The translations under genes and the position numbers were made by a program. The notes beneath the pieces are model-generated. The model did not search any database, had not been told where the DNA came from, and saw only the letters and a list, made by a program, of their open reading frames with translations. From positions 1 through 64,000 of the forward strand of contig CAYXVG010000013.1 in NCBI GenBank assembly GCA_964468205.1: a stretch of DNA of 64,000 nucleotides. Reading direction: 5' to 3'. The stretch comes from CAWELS01 sp964468205. Lineage in GTDB: Bacteria; Acidobacteriota; Terriglobia; Bryobacterales; Bryobacteraceae. Below, one piece after another: positions 51,413-58,984 of the stretch (positions within the stretch are counted from its first letter, which is position 1; the number at the start of each line of letters is the position of its first letter).

Positions 51413-52174
51413 CTAGAGATAATCTGCGAAATTACGCTTCAAGCGGCGGAATACCAAAAATCCAACGGCCAGCGTAACGAACGACACGAGCGGCAACTTG
51501 ACCAGCAGGGGAGCGGGCGGCATGCGGCCCTCGATCATGATCGCCCTTACCGCGAGCACCACCGCGGCAATTGGATTGTACTCGTACAGCGACTTGTATT
51601 CCTGAGGCACCATCGCGAACGAATAGAAGATCGGCACCAACCAGAACAACACAGTGTTCAACGATTCCACCACGTACCGCATGTCGCGAAAGTAAACGTC
51701 CATGGCGGAGGTCATCAGGCTGAGGCCGCAGACGAACAGGACCTGCAGCGCAAGGATAAACGGCAGCAGCAGCCAGTAAGAGTTCACGCCATATCCGGCG
51801 AACAAAGTCATCGCGACAACTAGGCCGAGTTGAATCACGAAGTGGAGGCTGTTTGCCAGCACGGTGGAAATAGGCAACAATTCCCGTGGCATGGGAACCC
51901 GTTTCACCAAACCCGCATTGCCGTAAATCGAAACCGTCGCCGACAGCCAGCCCAACGCGAAGAAATTGAAGATCACAATGCCGGTGAGCGCCTGTAGATA
52001 AAAATCCTCAATCGGCGAGGGAATGATCACCGTGAAGATAAAGGTCAGCACCCCCATCATCACGAGTGGACTCAGCAGCGACCAGAAGATGCCGAGCGAC
52101 ATGTTCCGGTATCTGATCTTGAAATCCCGCGAAACAAGGTTGCGAAGAAGAAAAACGTAATTCTGCGCGTACAT
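51413..52174 (-). CDS. ABC-2 type polysaccharide exporter permease (Wzm/KpsM type)
   Basis: 253 residues with six membrane helices and the ABC-2 family N-terminus (LLRNLVSRDFKIRYRNMSLGIFWSLLSPLVMMGVLTFIF). Conserved features include RVPMPRELLPIS and DVYFRDMRYVVESLNTVLFWLVPIFYS. It forms the channel for the ATPase encoded 2 bp downstream and would export a lipid-linked glycan across the inner membrane. Confidence 0.9.
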   Translation of the reverse strand: MYAQNYVFLLRNLVSRDFKIRYRNMSLGIFWSLLSPLVMMGVLTFIFTVIIPSPIEDFYLQALTGIVIFNFFALGWLSATVSIYGNAGLVKRVPMPRELLPISTVLANSLHFVIQLGLVVAMTLFAGYGVNSYWLLLPFILALQVLFVCGLSLMTSAMDVYFRDMRYVVESLNTVLFWLVPIFYSFAMVPQEYKSLYEYNPIAAVVLAVRAIMIEGRMPPAPLLVKLPLVSFVTLAVGFLVFRRLKRNFADYL

Positions 52175-52251
52175 CGGGGAGATATGAATATGAACTCTCT
52201 ATAGTAAGCCATCCGGAGGGCGTCGTCTCCGGCGGGAAGGCGGGTGGTGGA

Positions 52252-52608
52252 TCATCGCTTCCATGGCCCGTAATTTTCCCTGTATCCGTTGCGGCTGTTG
52301 ACCACGGTGAAGGAGCCGTCCCGCCCCGCGGTCAGCTTCAGCCCGTGGCCGCACTCCCCATCCACGAGGTTGGCGAAGCGGAACTCCCCGTAACGGACGA
52401 TGATGCCGACTGACTTGCCATTCTCGCCCTTGTCCTCCGGCTTGCGCGCCGAACCGGCGCAGAGCCCATTCGGAGCGCCGGCGCCCGGCATCGGACCGGA
52501 GATTAGCTGCCCGCCGTCGACGTCAATGAAGTAGATGTCCAGTGTGTCGCCGCCCGCGAGTAAGGCGGTGGCGAGAATCATCAGTGCAAGAACCCTCACC
52601 GGTCGCAT
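52252..52608 (-). CDS. Shrunken metallo-beta-lactamase-fold protein remnant
   Basis: 118 residues with a signal peptide (MRPVRVLALMILATALLAGG). Mature residues LDIYFIDVDGGQ match the first strand of a secreted metallo-beta-lactamase-fold family. NGKSVGIIVRYGEFRFANLVD resembles its middle, and DGSFTVVNSRNGYRENYG resembles its very C-terminus. The HxHxDH metal motif and all intervening sequence are absent, so it cannot be a working hydrolase. I read it as an internally deleted copy that still has an intact frame. The family match is from memory of full-length relatives. It may be decaying or reused as a small exported protein. Confidence 0.6.
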   Translation of the reverse strand: MRPVRVLALMILATALLAGGDTLDIYFIDVDGGQLISGPMPGAGAPNGLCAGSARKPEDKGENGKSVGIIVRYGEFRFANLVDGECGHGLKLTAGRDGSFTVVNSRNGYRENYGPWKR

Positions 52609-52764
52609 GGCTGGAATGTTAGCATAGCCGGCGCCACAAAGCGTTCCCCCGCCGATCGGGCTAGGATGTTAGGATTACCTGCTGATGTTCCGGTTCAGCC
52701 GATGCCCGGCCGGAACAAATGACGAAGCGAATGCGTACGGAATTGTAGGAGTCACTAACGGCGG

Positions 52765-53217
52765 ATGCCTTTTTGCAGCCAGTGCGGTAGACAGGTTGGC
52801 GATGCGGACGTCTACTGTGCCAACTGTGGCAGCAAGCAGCCAGTGACGCAGCCACCCTCCCGGCCTTTCTCGAATCTCAGTTCGCGAAACGCGTCATTGC
52901 TCTGTTACATCCCGCTGGTCGGCTGGATTGCGGCCATCGTCATCCTCGCGTCGAACCGCTTCAAGACCGACCGCGGCGTGCGCTTCAATGCATTCCAGGG
53001 GCTCTATCTTTTCGTCGCCTGGCTGATCGTCGACTGGGCGGTGGGGCCCTTCGTACACGTTTCGAGCGAGTTTCTCCACGTCCCGATTGACGGGCTGCTC
53101 AAACTTACCATCTTCGGTGTCTGGGTCTTCATGCTGATTAAGACCAGCCAGAACGAATCGTTCCGCCTGCCGGTCCTGGGCGAACTGGCCGAACGTTCCA
53201 TCGCCGAGCAGCGGTAG
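52765..53217 (+). CDS. Zinc-ribbon membrane protein (DUF4870-like)
   Basis: 150 residues. The N-terminal zinc ribbon CSQCGRQVGDADVYCANCG has four cysteines. A short proline/serine linker and three predicted membrane helices follow, with the DUF4870-like motif FNAFQGLYLFVAWLIVDWAVG preceded by SRNASLLCYIPLVGWIAAIVILASNRFKTDRGVRFN. Function unknown. It stands alone between a minus-strand remnant gene and the arginine genes, 129 bp upstream of argC. Confidence 0.75.
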   Translation: MPFCSQCGRQVGDADVYCANCGSKQPVTQPPSRPFSNLSSRNASLLCYIPLVGWIAAIVILASNRFKTDRGVRFNAFQGLYLFVAWLIVDWAVGPFVHVSSEFLHVPIDGLLKLTIFGVWVFMLIKTSQNESFRLPVLGELAERSIAEQR

Positions 53218-53314
53218 TGCCAGGCAACTTGCCGGGCGGCCACAGCCCAAGCCGAACGCGGCCGCGACGGCATGCCGCAATCGGCATTGCTACCGCGAAG
53301 AGAAACATGCAAAA

Positions 53315-53326
53315 GTATAAATATAC
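53315..53326 (+). promoter_or_regulatory. AT-rich palindrome upstream of argC, possible -10 region
   Basis: GTATAAATATAC is an inverted repeat (GTATA / TATAC) centred on AA, 20 bp before the argC ATG, in an otherwise GC-rich gap. It includes a -10-like TATAAA. No -35 box at proper spacing is clear, and it does not match the known ARG-box consensus well. Confidence 0.35.
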
Positions 53327-53346
53327 ACCGGAGCGAATAGTTACTC

Positions 53347-54354
53347 ATGAATGTCAAAGCAGGAGTCGTCGGTTTTCGAGGCTACAGCGGAGCGGAACTC
53401 GTCCGCTTGTTAACGGAACACCCGCGCACCCAGCCCTACTTGCTGGAGCATCGCCAAGATGCTGCTCCGCCCGTCTTGCCAAAGGGGACGGCCGGACCGC
53501 CCGCCATCCCGTGTGATCCCACCTCCGTCCGCTCGGAACAGTTGCCGGTGGTCTTTCTTGCGACTCCGCCCGAGATCTCCATTGAACTCGCCCCGGAGAT
53601 GCTCGCCGCCGGCGCGAAGGTCATCGACCTGAGCGGAGCTTTCCGGCTCAAGACTCCGGAGAACTACCTGCGGTGGTACGGGGCAGATCACGCCCAGCCC
53701 GAGTTGTTGGCAAACGCCCCTTACGGTCTGCCCGAGTTCTACCGGGACCGGATTCCGGGAGCGGACCTGATCTCAAATCCAGGCTGTTATCCGACGGCGG
53801 CAAACCTCGCCATCCGCCCCTTGGTGCGGTCCGGTATCGCGGACCGCGCCGTGGGAATTGTCTGCGATGCCAAGTCGGGTGTCAGTGGAGCCGGACGTAA
53901 GCCGAGCCTGAAAACGGCCTTTTGCGAGGTCGCCGAGAACTTCAACGCCTACTCGGTGCTTGGGCACCGGCACGTGCCGGAGGTGCTCATGAACTCCGGT
54001 CTCGAGGAGCGCGAGTTCACCTTCGCCGCCCACCTACTTCCGCTCGACCGGGGAATACTCGAGACCGTTTACTTCCGGTCGTCTGAAATCGCTTCCGCCG
54101 GGGAACTGCTAGCGATTTATGAACAGGCATACGCCGGCGAGCCCTTTGTCCGGCTCTACGAACCCGGGCAGTCGCCGGATCTGCGGGCCGTGCGGCGGAC
54201 GAACTTCTGCGATATCGGCGTCCATTTTGACGCCGCCACGGGTCGCGGTGTCGTGGTGGCGGCAATCGACAATCTCGTCAAGGGAGCCGCTGGGCAGGCT
54301 GTTCAGAACATGAATCTGCTCTTCGGCTGGCCGGAAACGGAAGGTCTGTTGTGA
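53347..54354 (+). CDS. argC: N-acetyl-gamma-glutamyl-phosphate reductase
   Basis: 335 residues; NADPH reduction of N-acetylglutamyl phosphate, third step of arginine synthesis. The nucleotide-binding N-terminus is VGVVGFRGYSGAELVRLL, and the active-site cysteine is C147 in SNPGCYPTAANLA. GHRHVPEV supplies the catalytic histidine region, and KGAAGQAVQNMN lies near the end. Its stop overlaps the argB start by 4 bp. Confidence 0.95.
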   Translation: MNVKAGVVGFRGYSGAELVRLLTEHPRTQPYLLEHRQDAAPPVLPKGTAGPPAIPCDPTSVRSEQLPVVFLATPPEISIELAPEMLAAGAKVIDLSGAFRLKTPENYLRWYGADHAQPELLANAPYGLPEFYRDRIPGADLISNPGCYPTAANLAIRPLVRSGIADRAVGIVCDAKSGVSGAGRKPSLKTAFCEVAENFNAYSVLGHRHVPEVLMNSGLEEREFTFAAHLLPLDRGILETVYFRSSEIASAGELLAIYEQAYAGEPFVRLYEPGQSPDLRAVRRTNFCDIGVHFDAATGRGVVVAAIDNLVKGAAGQAVQNMNLLFGWPETEGLL

Positions 54355-55121
54355 AGGTTCTCGTGAAGTTGGGGGGGACGCTGCTCGAAACTCCGGAGTC
54401 CCGTACCAGGCTGGCCGGCGAATTCGCCGGCCTGATCGCATCCGGACTGGAGTTGGTCGTGGTCCATGGCGGCGGCAAGCAGATGACCGGCTTTTTGAAG
54501 GAGCGCGGCGTCGAAAGCCGGTTCGTCAACGGATTGCGGGTTACCACGCCGGAAGTGGTGGACGCTGTCCTGAAGATATTCACCGGCACCGTCAACCGCC
54601 AGCTTGTCTCATCGCTGGTGGCGGCCGGCGTCCCCGCCGTGGGGCTCAGCGGCATCGATGCTTGCCTCGTGGAGGCGGAACAGCTCGCACCCGAACTAGG
54701 GGCCGTTGGCAGGCCGGTCCGGTCGGATGCCAAAGTACTCAATACGCTCATCGCGGGCGGATTCCTCCCTGTAGTGGCCTGTGTGGCGGGTGACCGCCAA
54801 GGCAATATATACAATGTCAACGCCGACCAGATGGCGGTTGCCTGCGCCGTTGGCTACGGCGCTGAGAAACTGCTCTTTCTCACCGACGTTGACGGTGTGA
54901 GCGGCGCGGACGGTGTAATCCTCGGCCGGCTCACCGTCGCCGCCGGAATAGACCTCATCGCCCGTGGAATAGCCAGCGGTGGAATGCAGGCCAAGCTGGA
55001 ATCCGCGCACGCAGCGCTCGCGCAAGGAGTGCCGGAAGTGATCATCGCTCCCGGCGCTGCGGGCAACATCGTGAGACGCTTGCTGGACGGAGAACTTATT
55101 GGCACGCGGCTGCTTCCGTAA
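54351..55121 (+). CDS. argB: Acetylglutamate kinase
   Basis: 256 residues of the amino-acid kinase fold; phosphorylates N-acetylglutamate with ATP. VLVKLGGTLLE carries the phosphate-binding lysine. VVVHGGGKQMTGFL, NADQMAVACAVGYGAEKLLFLTDVDGV and GGMQAKLESAHAAL complete the active site. There is no N-terminal mobile helix of the arginine-inhibited hexameric type, so feedback by arginine is probably absent. It overlaps argC by 4 bp and precedes the acetyltransferase gene by 23 bp. Confidence 0.94.
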   Translation: MKVLVKLGGTLLETPESRTRLAGEFAGLIASGLELVVVHGGGKQMTGFLKERGVESRFVNGLRVTTPEVVDAVLKIFTGTVNRQLVSSLVAAGVPAVGLSGIDACLVEAEQLAPELGAVGRPVRSDAKVLNTLIAGGFLPVVACVAGDRQGNIYNVNADQMAVACAVGYGAEKLLFLTDVDGVSGADGVILGRLTVAAGIDLIARGIASGGMQAKLESAHAALAQGVPEVIIAPGAAGNIVRRLLDGELIGTRLLP

Positions 55122-55144
55122 AGACGCGGGACTGGAGGCATCAC

Positions 55145-55678
55145 ATGGATCTTCGCAAGGCGACAATGCGCGACATTCCGGCCATTCTCGATCTGATCAA
55201 TGCGTATGCCGCGGACGGCGTCATGCTGCCCAGAACGGAATTTGAGATGGCCGAGGACATCCGCGACTTCACGGTCGTGGAGTCAGCCGGAAAAACCGTC
55301 GCTTGTGGCGCTCTTCACTTCTACACTCCAACCACCGGTGAGGTCCGCTCCGTCGCCGTTGCGCCCGGCCTGCACGGTTCGGGCGTCGGCACAAGGCTGA
55401 TAAAGGCTCTCGAATCCGAAGGCTGGGATTGCAGCCTGAGAACGCTTTTTGCTTTCACTTATGTCCCCGGATTCTTTCAAAGATTGGGATTCGTGGAAGT
55501 CGACCGGTCGGAATTACCGTTGAAAGCATGGAAGGACTGCATGCGTTGTCCGAAGTTCCAGTGCTGTGACGAGATTGCAATGGTGAAGTATCTCGACGGG
55601 CGCAGGCCCTATCTGGAGTTATCTAAATCGGCGGATCCGGAACTGCGATTGATTCAACTACCCACTATTAAGCGATAG
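55145..55678 (+). CDS. argA: N-acetylglutamate synthase-like GNAT acetyltransferase
   Basis: 177 residues of the GNAT fold: acetyl-CoA loop VAPGLHGSGVGTRLI, preceded by GALHFYTPTTGEVRSVAV. The C-terminal CPKFQCCDEIAMVKYL cysteine-rich segment and AYAADGVMLPRT are features of short, stand-alone N-acetylglutamate synthases. Its place directly after argC-argB supports that role: acetylation of glutamate, the first step of arginine synthesis. ornithine acetyltransferase (argJ) is not in the window. Confidence 0.85.
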   Translation: MDLRKATMRDIPAILDLINAYAADGVMLPRTEFEMAEDIRDFTVVESAGKTVACGALHFYTPTTGEVRSVAVAPGLHGSGVGTRLIKALESEGWDCSLRTLFAFTYVPGFFQRLGFVEVDRSELPLKAWKDCMRCPKFQCCDEIAMVKYLDGRRPYLELSKSADPELRLIQLPTIKR

Positions 55679-55699
55679 TACTTGTCCGATAGAAGTACT
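55675..55699. repeat. Inverted repeat AGTACTT / AAGTACT at the end of the argA-like gene
   Basis: Perfect 7-bp arms (55677-55683 and 55693-55699) separated by 9 bp, overlapping the stop codon and followed by GATTTTCC. It shares the octamer ATAGTACT with the palindrome at 55860-55881. It could be a weak terminator or one half of a paired operator. Confidence 0.55.
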
Positions 55700-55837
55700 G
55701 ATTTTCCATCCCCTTGTTCGTTGTAAACCACCTGAACTGTGTCAATTGCCCCAATCATAGAAAAACCGCGGGCCGACGCTACGAATATACTAAAGTTTCT
55801 TTGAGAGAATTCCTGGCTGAAAGGTACAAAATTGTAG

Positions 55838-55843
55838 TATAAA
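55838..55843 (+). promoter_or_regulatory. Candidate -10 box upstream of the molybdopterin-binding-domain gene
   Basis: TATAAA lies in a clearly AT-rich 205-bp gap, with no good -35 box at 17 bp. A second -10-like TATACT lies at 55786-55791. A start near 55850 would place the AGTACT palindrome at about +10 to +31. Confidence 0.4.
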
Positions 55844-55859
55844 AGACAAGAGGTCCTTA

Positions 55860-55881
55860 AGTACTATTCAAAGATAGTACT
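55860..55881. promoter_or_regulatory. Palindrome AGTACTAT-N6-ATAGTACT, probable operator or leader hairpin
   Basis: Perfect 8-bp arms (55860-55867, 55874-55881) with spacer TCAAAG, ending 2 bp before a GTG and 11 bp before the ATG of the next gene. Position just downstream of a -10-like box suits a repressor site. As RNA it would fold into a hairpin occluding the ribosome site. Confidence 0.6.
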
Positions 55882-55892
55882 GGGTGACAACC

Positions 55893-56864
55893 ATGAAGGC
55901 ACAGACCGTTGAAGTTCGGGAATCAGCAGGCCGCGTATTGTGTTGCACGGTGTTTCGTCCCGGTGGCCGCAAGCTCTTGGCGAAAGGGCATCTCATTAGC
56001 GATGAGGATGTCCAGCTTTTGGAACTCGAGGGCATGAACGAGGTATGGGTCACCGAGTTGGAAGACGGTGAGATCGGGGAGGACGAAGCGGTCCTGCTCG
56101 TGGCGAATGAAATGGGCTGTGGCAGCATGGAGATCCGTCTCGCCGCCGGCGGCAGAGCGAATCTCTTTACGACGGAAGACAGTTGCGCCCTCGTTGACGA
56201 CGAACTTCTGCGGCAGATCAACTGTACTTCGAGCATTGTCATCGCCACCGTGGCGAATTTCAGCTTTGTTCCCCAGGGCCAGCGGGTGGCCACGATCAAG
56301 AGCGCTCCGTTCGCAGTGGCCCAAGCTCAGTTAGACGCTGTCGTTTCTATTCTGCGGGAACGCGGTCCGATCCTCCAAGCTCGTCCGATCCTTGACCCCA
56401 CAGTTGCGGTGCTATACTGCGACCCGATAAGCGGCGGTCGAGCGCGGCTGCTTTTCGAAAACGTAATGCGGCAGCGGCTGGAGCGCCTCGGCGCCCGCCC
56501 CGACTTCGTCCTAAGCTGCGTCGAGGATGAAGCCTCGGTGGCGAGAGCGATGGAGCATCTGGTGCGGGCCGAGCCGACATCCGTCCTTGTCGCCTCCACA
56601 ACCGCGCCGGCCGGCCCGGAGGACGTTGTCGGCCGCGCGATGATGCGGATTGGGTGTCACCTGGAGAAGTTCCTCGCGCCGGTGGAGCCGGGAAACCTCT
56701 TTCTCCTGGGATATCTGGATGACGTTCCAATCGCCTCCGCCCCCGGCTGCTTCCGTTCCGCGAAGCCGAATGTCGTCGATCTGGTGTTGCCGCCGATGCT
56801 GTCGCGGTATCGGGTTTCCGGGTGGGAACTGGCTTGCCTCGGACATGGCGGTCTGCTCTCCTGA
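55893..56864 (+). CDS. Molybdopterin-binding-domain (MoeA/CinA-like) protein
   Basis: 323 residues from ATG 55893; GTG 55884 is an alternative, just past the palindrome. The N-terminal half (RVLCCTVFRPGGRKLLAKGHLISDEDVQLLELEGMNEVWVTEL) resembles MoeA domain regions. The C-terminal half (PTVAVLYCDPISGGRARLLFENVMRQRLERLGAR to APGCFRSAKPNVVDLVLPPML) resembles the MoCF/molybdopterin-binding fold seen in MoeA and CinA. The exact role is uncertain; a molybdenum-cofactor chaperone or hydroxylase-associated protein is possible. No other cofactor genes are adjacent. A strong terminator follows. Confidence 0.65.
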   Translation: MKAQTVEVRESAGRVLCCTVFRPGGRKLLAKGHLISDEDVQLLELEGMNEVWVTELEDGEIGEDEAVLLVANEMGCGSMEIRLAAGGRANLFTTEDSCALVDDELLRQINCTSSIVIATVANFSFVPQGQRVATIKSAPFAVAQAQLDAVVSILRERGPILQARPILDPTVAVLYCDPISGGRARLLFENVMRQRLERLGARPDFVLSCVEDEASVARAMEHLVRAEPTSVLVASTTAPAGPEDVVGRAMMRIGCHLEKFLAPVEPGNLFLLGYLDDVPIASAPGCFRSAKPNVVDLVLPPMLSRYRVSGWELACLGHGGLLS

Positions 56865-56908
56865 CGATCTCCTCCGGGCCGCCGGACGATAAGGCCGGCG
56901 GCCAACTT

Positions 56909-56950
56909 AAAGCCGGGCGAGGGCAAGTCGCCCGGCTTTCTTTCTCTTCC
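56909..56950 (+). terminator. Intrinsic terminator
   Basis: Perfect 12-bp stem AAAGCCGGGCGA / TCGCCCGGCTTT with a 7-nt loop, followed by CTTTCTCTT. It lies 45 bp after the molybdopterin-binding gene and separates it from the enolase-superfamily gene. Confidence 0.85.
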
Positions 56951-56989
56951 GCCTGACTCCGTGCCTCCGAGTGTGATGGAATAGGCGCC

Positions 56990-58234
56990 ATGAAGATTCG
57001 CAGTGTGCGCTCACACCTGCTTTCGTGCCCTATGCCGGAACCGGTGCAGTTGGACTACTACGGTGGGGAACGCACAATTCTCAAACGGGATGCAATGTAC
57101 GTCAGAATTGAAGCCGCCAACGGTCTTGTCGGTTATGGCCCCGGCGAAGCCAGCGAAAAGGCCCATGCGGCAATCCGGGACACAATTGCCGGGTTCCTGG
57201 AGGGTAGGGAATTATCCGATATTGATGCACTGCGCCAGCAGTTCTTCGATCAGTCTGGAGTCGATCTGTCACTACGGAAGATCTATTCCGCGGTGGAGAT
57301 CGCCCTCTACGATCTGTTAGGCAAGGAGCGTCAACTTCCGGTCTCCGAATTGATCGGCGGGCGCGTTCGCGAGCGGATCCGCCTTTACGGAAGCGCGGGA
57401 ATGTATCAGCCGCCGGAGGCCTTTGCCGCCGAAGCTGCCGGTATCGCCAGCCTTGGCTTCTCCGCCTACAAGATGCGCCCCGCGCTCGGGCCGGACGAGG
57501 ACGAAAGAACGGTCCGGCTGATGCGAGAGGCCGTTGGTCCTGCTTTTGATCTGATGGTGGACGCCCACTCCTGGTGGCGCATGGGTGACCGTAGTTACTC
57601 GCCCGAAACCATCGAAGCCCTGGCCGCCCGGTTGGCGCAATACAACATCGCCTGGCTGGAGGAGCCGATGCCGCCGGACGACCATGAGGCATACCGCCGC
57701 CTCAAGGACAAAGGCGTCGTTCCTCTCGCCAGCGGCGAACACGAACAGAGCGAGGAGAGTTTTCTCGATCTGATCGATTCCCGCTGTGTCGACTACGTGC
57801 AGGCCGACGTTGTCTGCCAGGGTGGCTACACGGCCGGCCGAAATATTCTCGCCGCGGCCGCCCGCCAGGGCTTGCGCTTCGCCTTCCACAGTTGGGGTAA
57901 CGACCTCGAGGTGATGGCCGCCGCCCACCTCGGCGTTTGCTGGCCCGAGACGGCCGTCGAGTGGCTGGAATACCCCGTCTATTCCACGGCCCGGCTCGAA
58001 ACCATGTATCCGTTTCCGCTCGCGACGGAGATCCTTAACGAACCCCTCGACATTCAGAGCGGTATCCTGCACGTTCCCCGCCGGCCGGGGCTTGGCGTTG
58101 AAGTGGACGAATCCGTTGTCGAGAGGTATCCCTGGATTCCCGGCGCCTGGTCATACTTCCGGCTTATCTCCCCTCCAGGGGTCTGGAGCGTCACATCCGA
58201 CCACAGTATTCAATGGGCTGGCGAGGGTAAATAG
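56990..58234 (+). CDS. Enolase-superfamily dehydratase/racemase (mandelate racemase subgroup)
   Basis: 414 residues. An N-terminal capping domain (about 1-130) and a (beta/alpha)7 barrel. Mg ligands are D191 (VDAHSW), E224 (LEEPMPP) and E250 (SGEHEQ). The general-base lysine is K161 in YKMRP (a KxR pattern), and the His-Asp dyad is H300 (FAFHSWG) with D273 (VQADVV). The His-Asp dyad places it in the mandelate-racemase subgroup, whose members mostly dehydrate sugar acids. The C-terminal part is about 40 residues longer than in typical members. Substrate unknown. Single gene between terminators and the deacetylase promoter. Confidence 0.85.
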   Translation: MKIRSVRSHLLSCPMPEPVQLDYYGGERTILKRDAMYVRIEAANGLVGYGPGEASEKAHAAIRDTIAGFLEGRELSDIDALRQQFFDQSGVDLSLRKIYSAVEIALYDLLGKERQLPVSELIGGRVRERIRLYGSAGMYQPPEAFAAEAAGIASLGFSAYKMRPALGPDEDERTVRLMREAVGPAFDLMVDAHSWWRMGDRSYSPETIEALAARLAQYNIAWLEEPMPPDDHEAYRRLKDKGVVPLASGEHEQSEESFLDLIDSRCVDYVQADVVCQGGYTAGRNILAAAARQGLRFAFHSWGNDLEVMAAAHLGVCWPETAVEWLEYPVYSTARLETMYPFPLATEILNEPLDIQSGILHVPRRPGLGVEVDESVVERYPWIPGAWSYFRLISPPGVWSVTSDHSIQWAGEGK

Positions 58235-58263
58235 AACCCTGGATTTTCTTATTCCGGACCTTA

Positions 58264-58272
58264 TGGTATACT
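58264..58272 (+). promoter_or_regulatory. Extended -10 promoter giving a leaderless transcript
   Basis: TGGTATACT (TGn plus TATACT) ends 7 bp before the ATG at 58280, so transcription should begin at or next to the start codon. No ribosome-binding sequence exists upstream. The -35 region at 17-bp spacing is only TTTTCT. Confidence 0.6.
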
Positions 58273-58279
58273 TTGCGCA

Positions 58280-58984
58280 ATGGTGATCGAAGCCACAGGG
58301 GGAGTAGTGTGCGCGGCGGCGGGTCTGATGGCCTACGCTGTCCGTGGCAAATCCGCGACCCTGCTGGCGCCATCGGTCTGGCGCGGCCCGGCGGGGTCAA
58401 AACGCCTTGCGCTCACCTTCGATGACGGCCCTTGCGAAAGCACCCCCCGTGTGCTGGAGATTCTTCGCGCGTATCAGACGCCGGCCACGTTCTTCCAGTG
58501 CGGAGCGAACGTCCGCCGACTCCCGGAAATCGCGCGGGAGGTCCGCGCCGCGGGTCACGAAACCGGCAATCATTCCGACACTCACCCGGCGTTCTATTTT
58601 CGCAGCACCGCCTTCATCCGCAACCAACTGGAGCGCGCCCAGGAAACGATTGGTGACGTCACGGGATTCGCGCCACGCTTCTTTCGGCCCCCCTATGGCG
58701 TCCGCTGGTTCGGGCTTGGCGCCGTGCAGCGCAAGCTCAACCTGCAAGGTGTCATGTGGACCGTAATCGGCTTAGACTGGAAGTTGCAGGCTGACGCGGT
58801 TGCCAATCGGATCCTCGGCGGGGTTCGAAATGGCGCTATACTCTGTCTTCACGACGGGCGTGGTCTGGAAGCGGCTCCGGACATCCGGCCGACCATGGTC
58901 GCGTTGCACCGGATTGTGCCTGACCTCTTGGCGCGCGGCTTCCAATTTGTCACAATAAGCAATTTGTTATGTCCGACGATCTAA
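58280..58984 (+). CDS. Polysaccharide deacetylase (NodB/CE4 family)
   Basis: 234 residues. An N-terminal hydrophobic segment (about 7-21) may anchor it in the membrane. The NodB domain has motif 1 TFDDGP (D48, D49), motif 2 NHSDTHP (H98, H102), motif 3 RPPYG, and motif 5 LCLHDG, so the metal site and catalytic residues are complete. It removes N- or O-acetyl groups from a glycan. It overlaps the acyl carrier protein gene by 16 bp, an unusual partner, and is predicted to be read from a leaderless mRNA. Confidence 0.9.
   Translation: MVIEATGGVVCAAAGLMAYAVRGKSATLLAPSVWRGPAGSKRLALTFDDGPCESTPRVLEILRAYQTPATFFQCGANVRRLPEIAREVRAAGHETGNHSDTHPAFYFRSTAFIRNQLERAQETIGDVTGFAPRFFRPPYGVRWFGLGAVQRKLNLQGVMWTVIGLDWKLQADAVANRILGGVRNGAILCLHDGRGLEAAPDIRPTMVALHRIVPDLLARGFQFVTISNLLCPTI

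Noticed and set aside
53300..53346. Possible ARG box upstream of argC
   Set aside because: The AT-rich palindrome GTATAAATATAC does not match the ArgR consensus arms, so only a possible -10 region was recorded.
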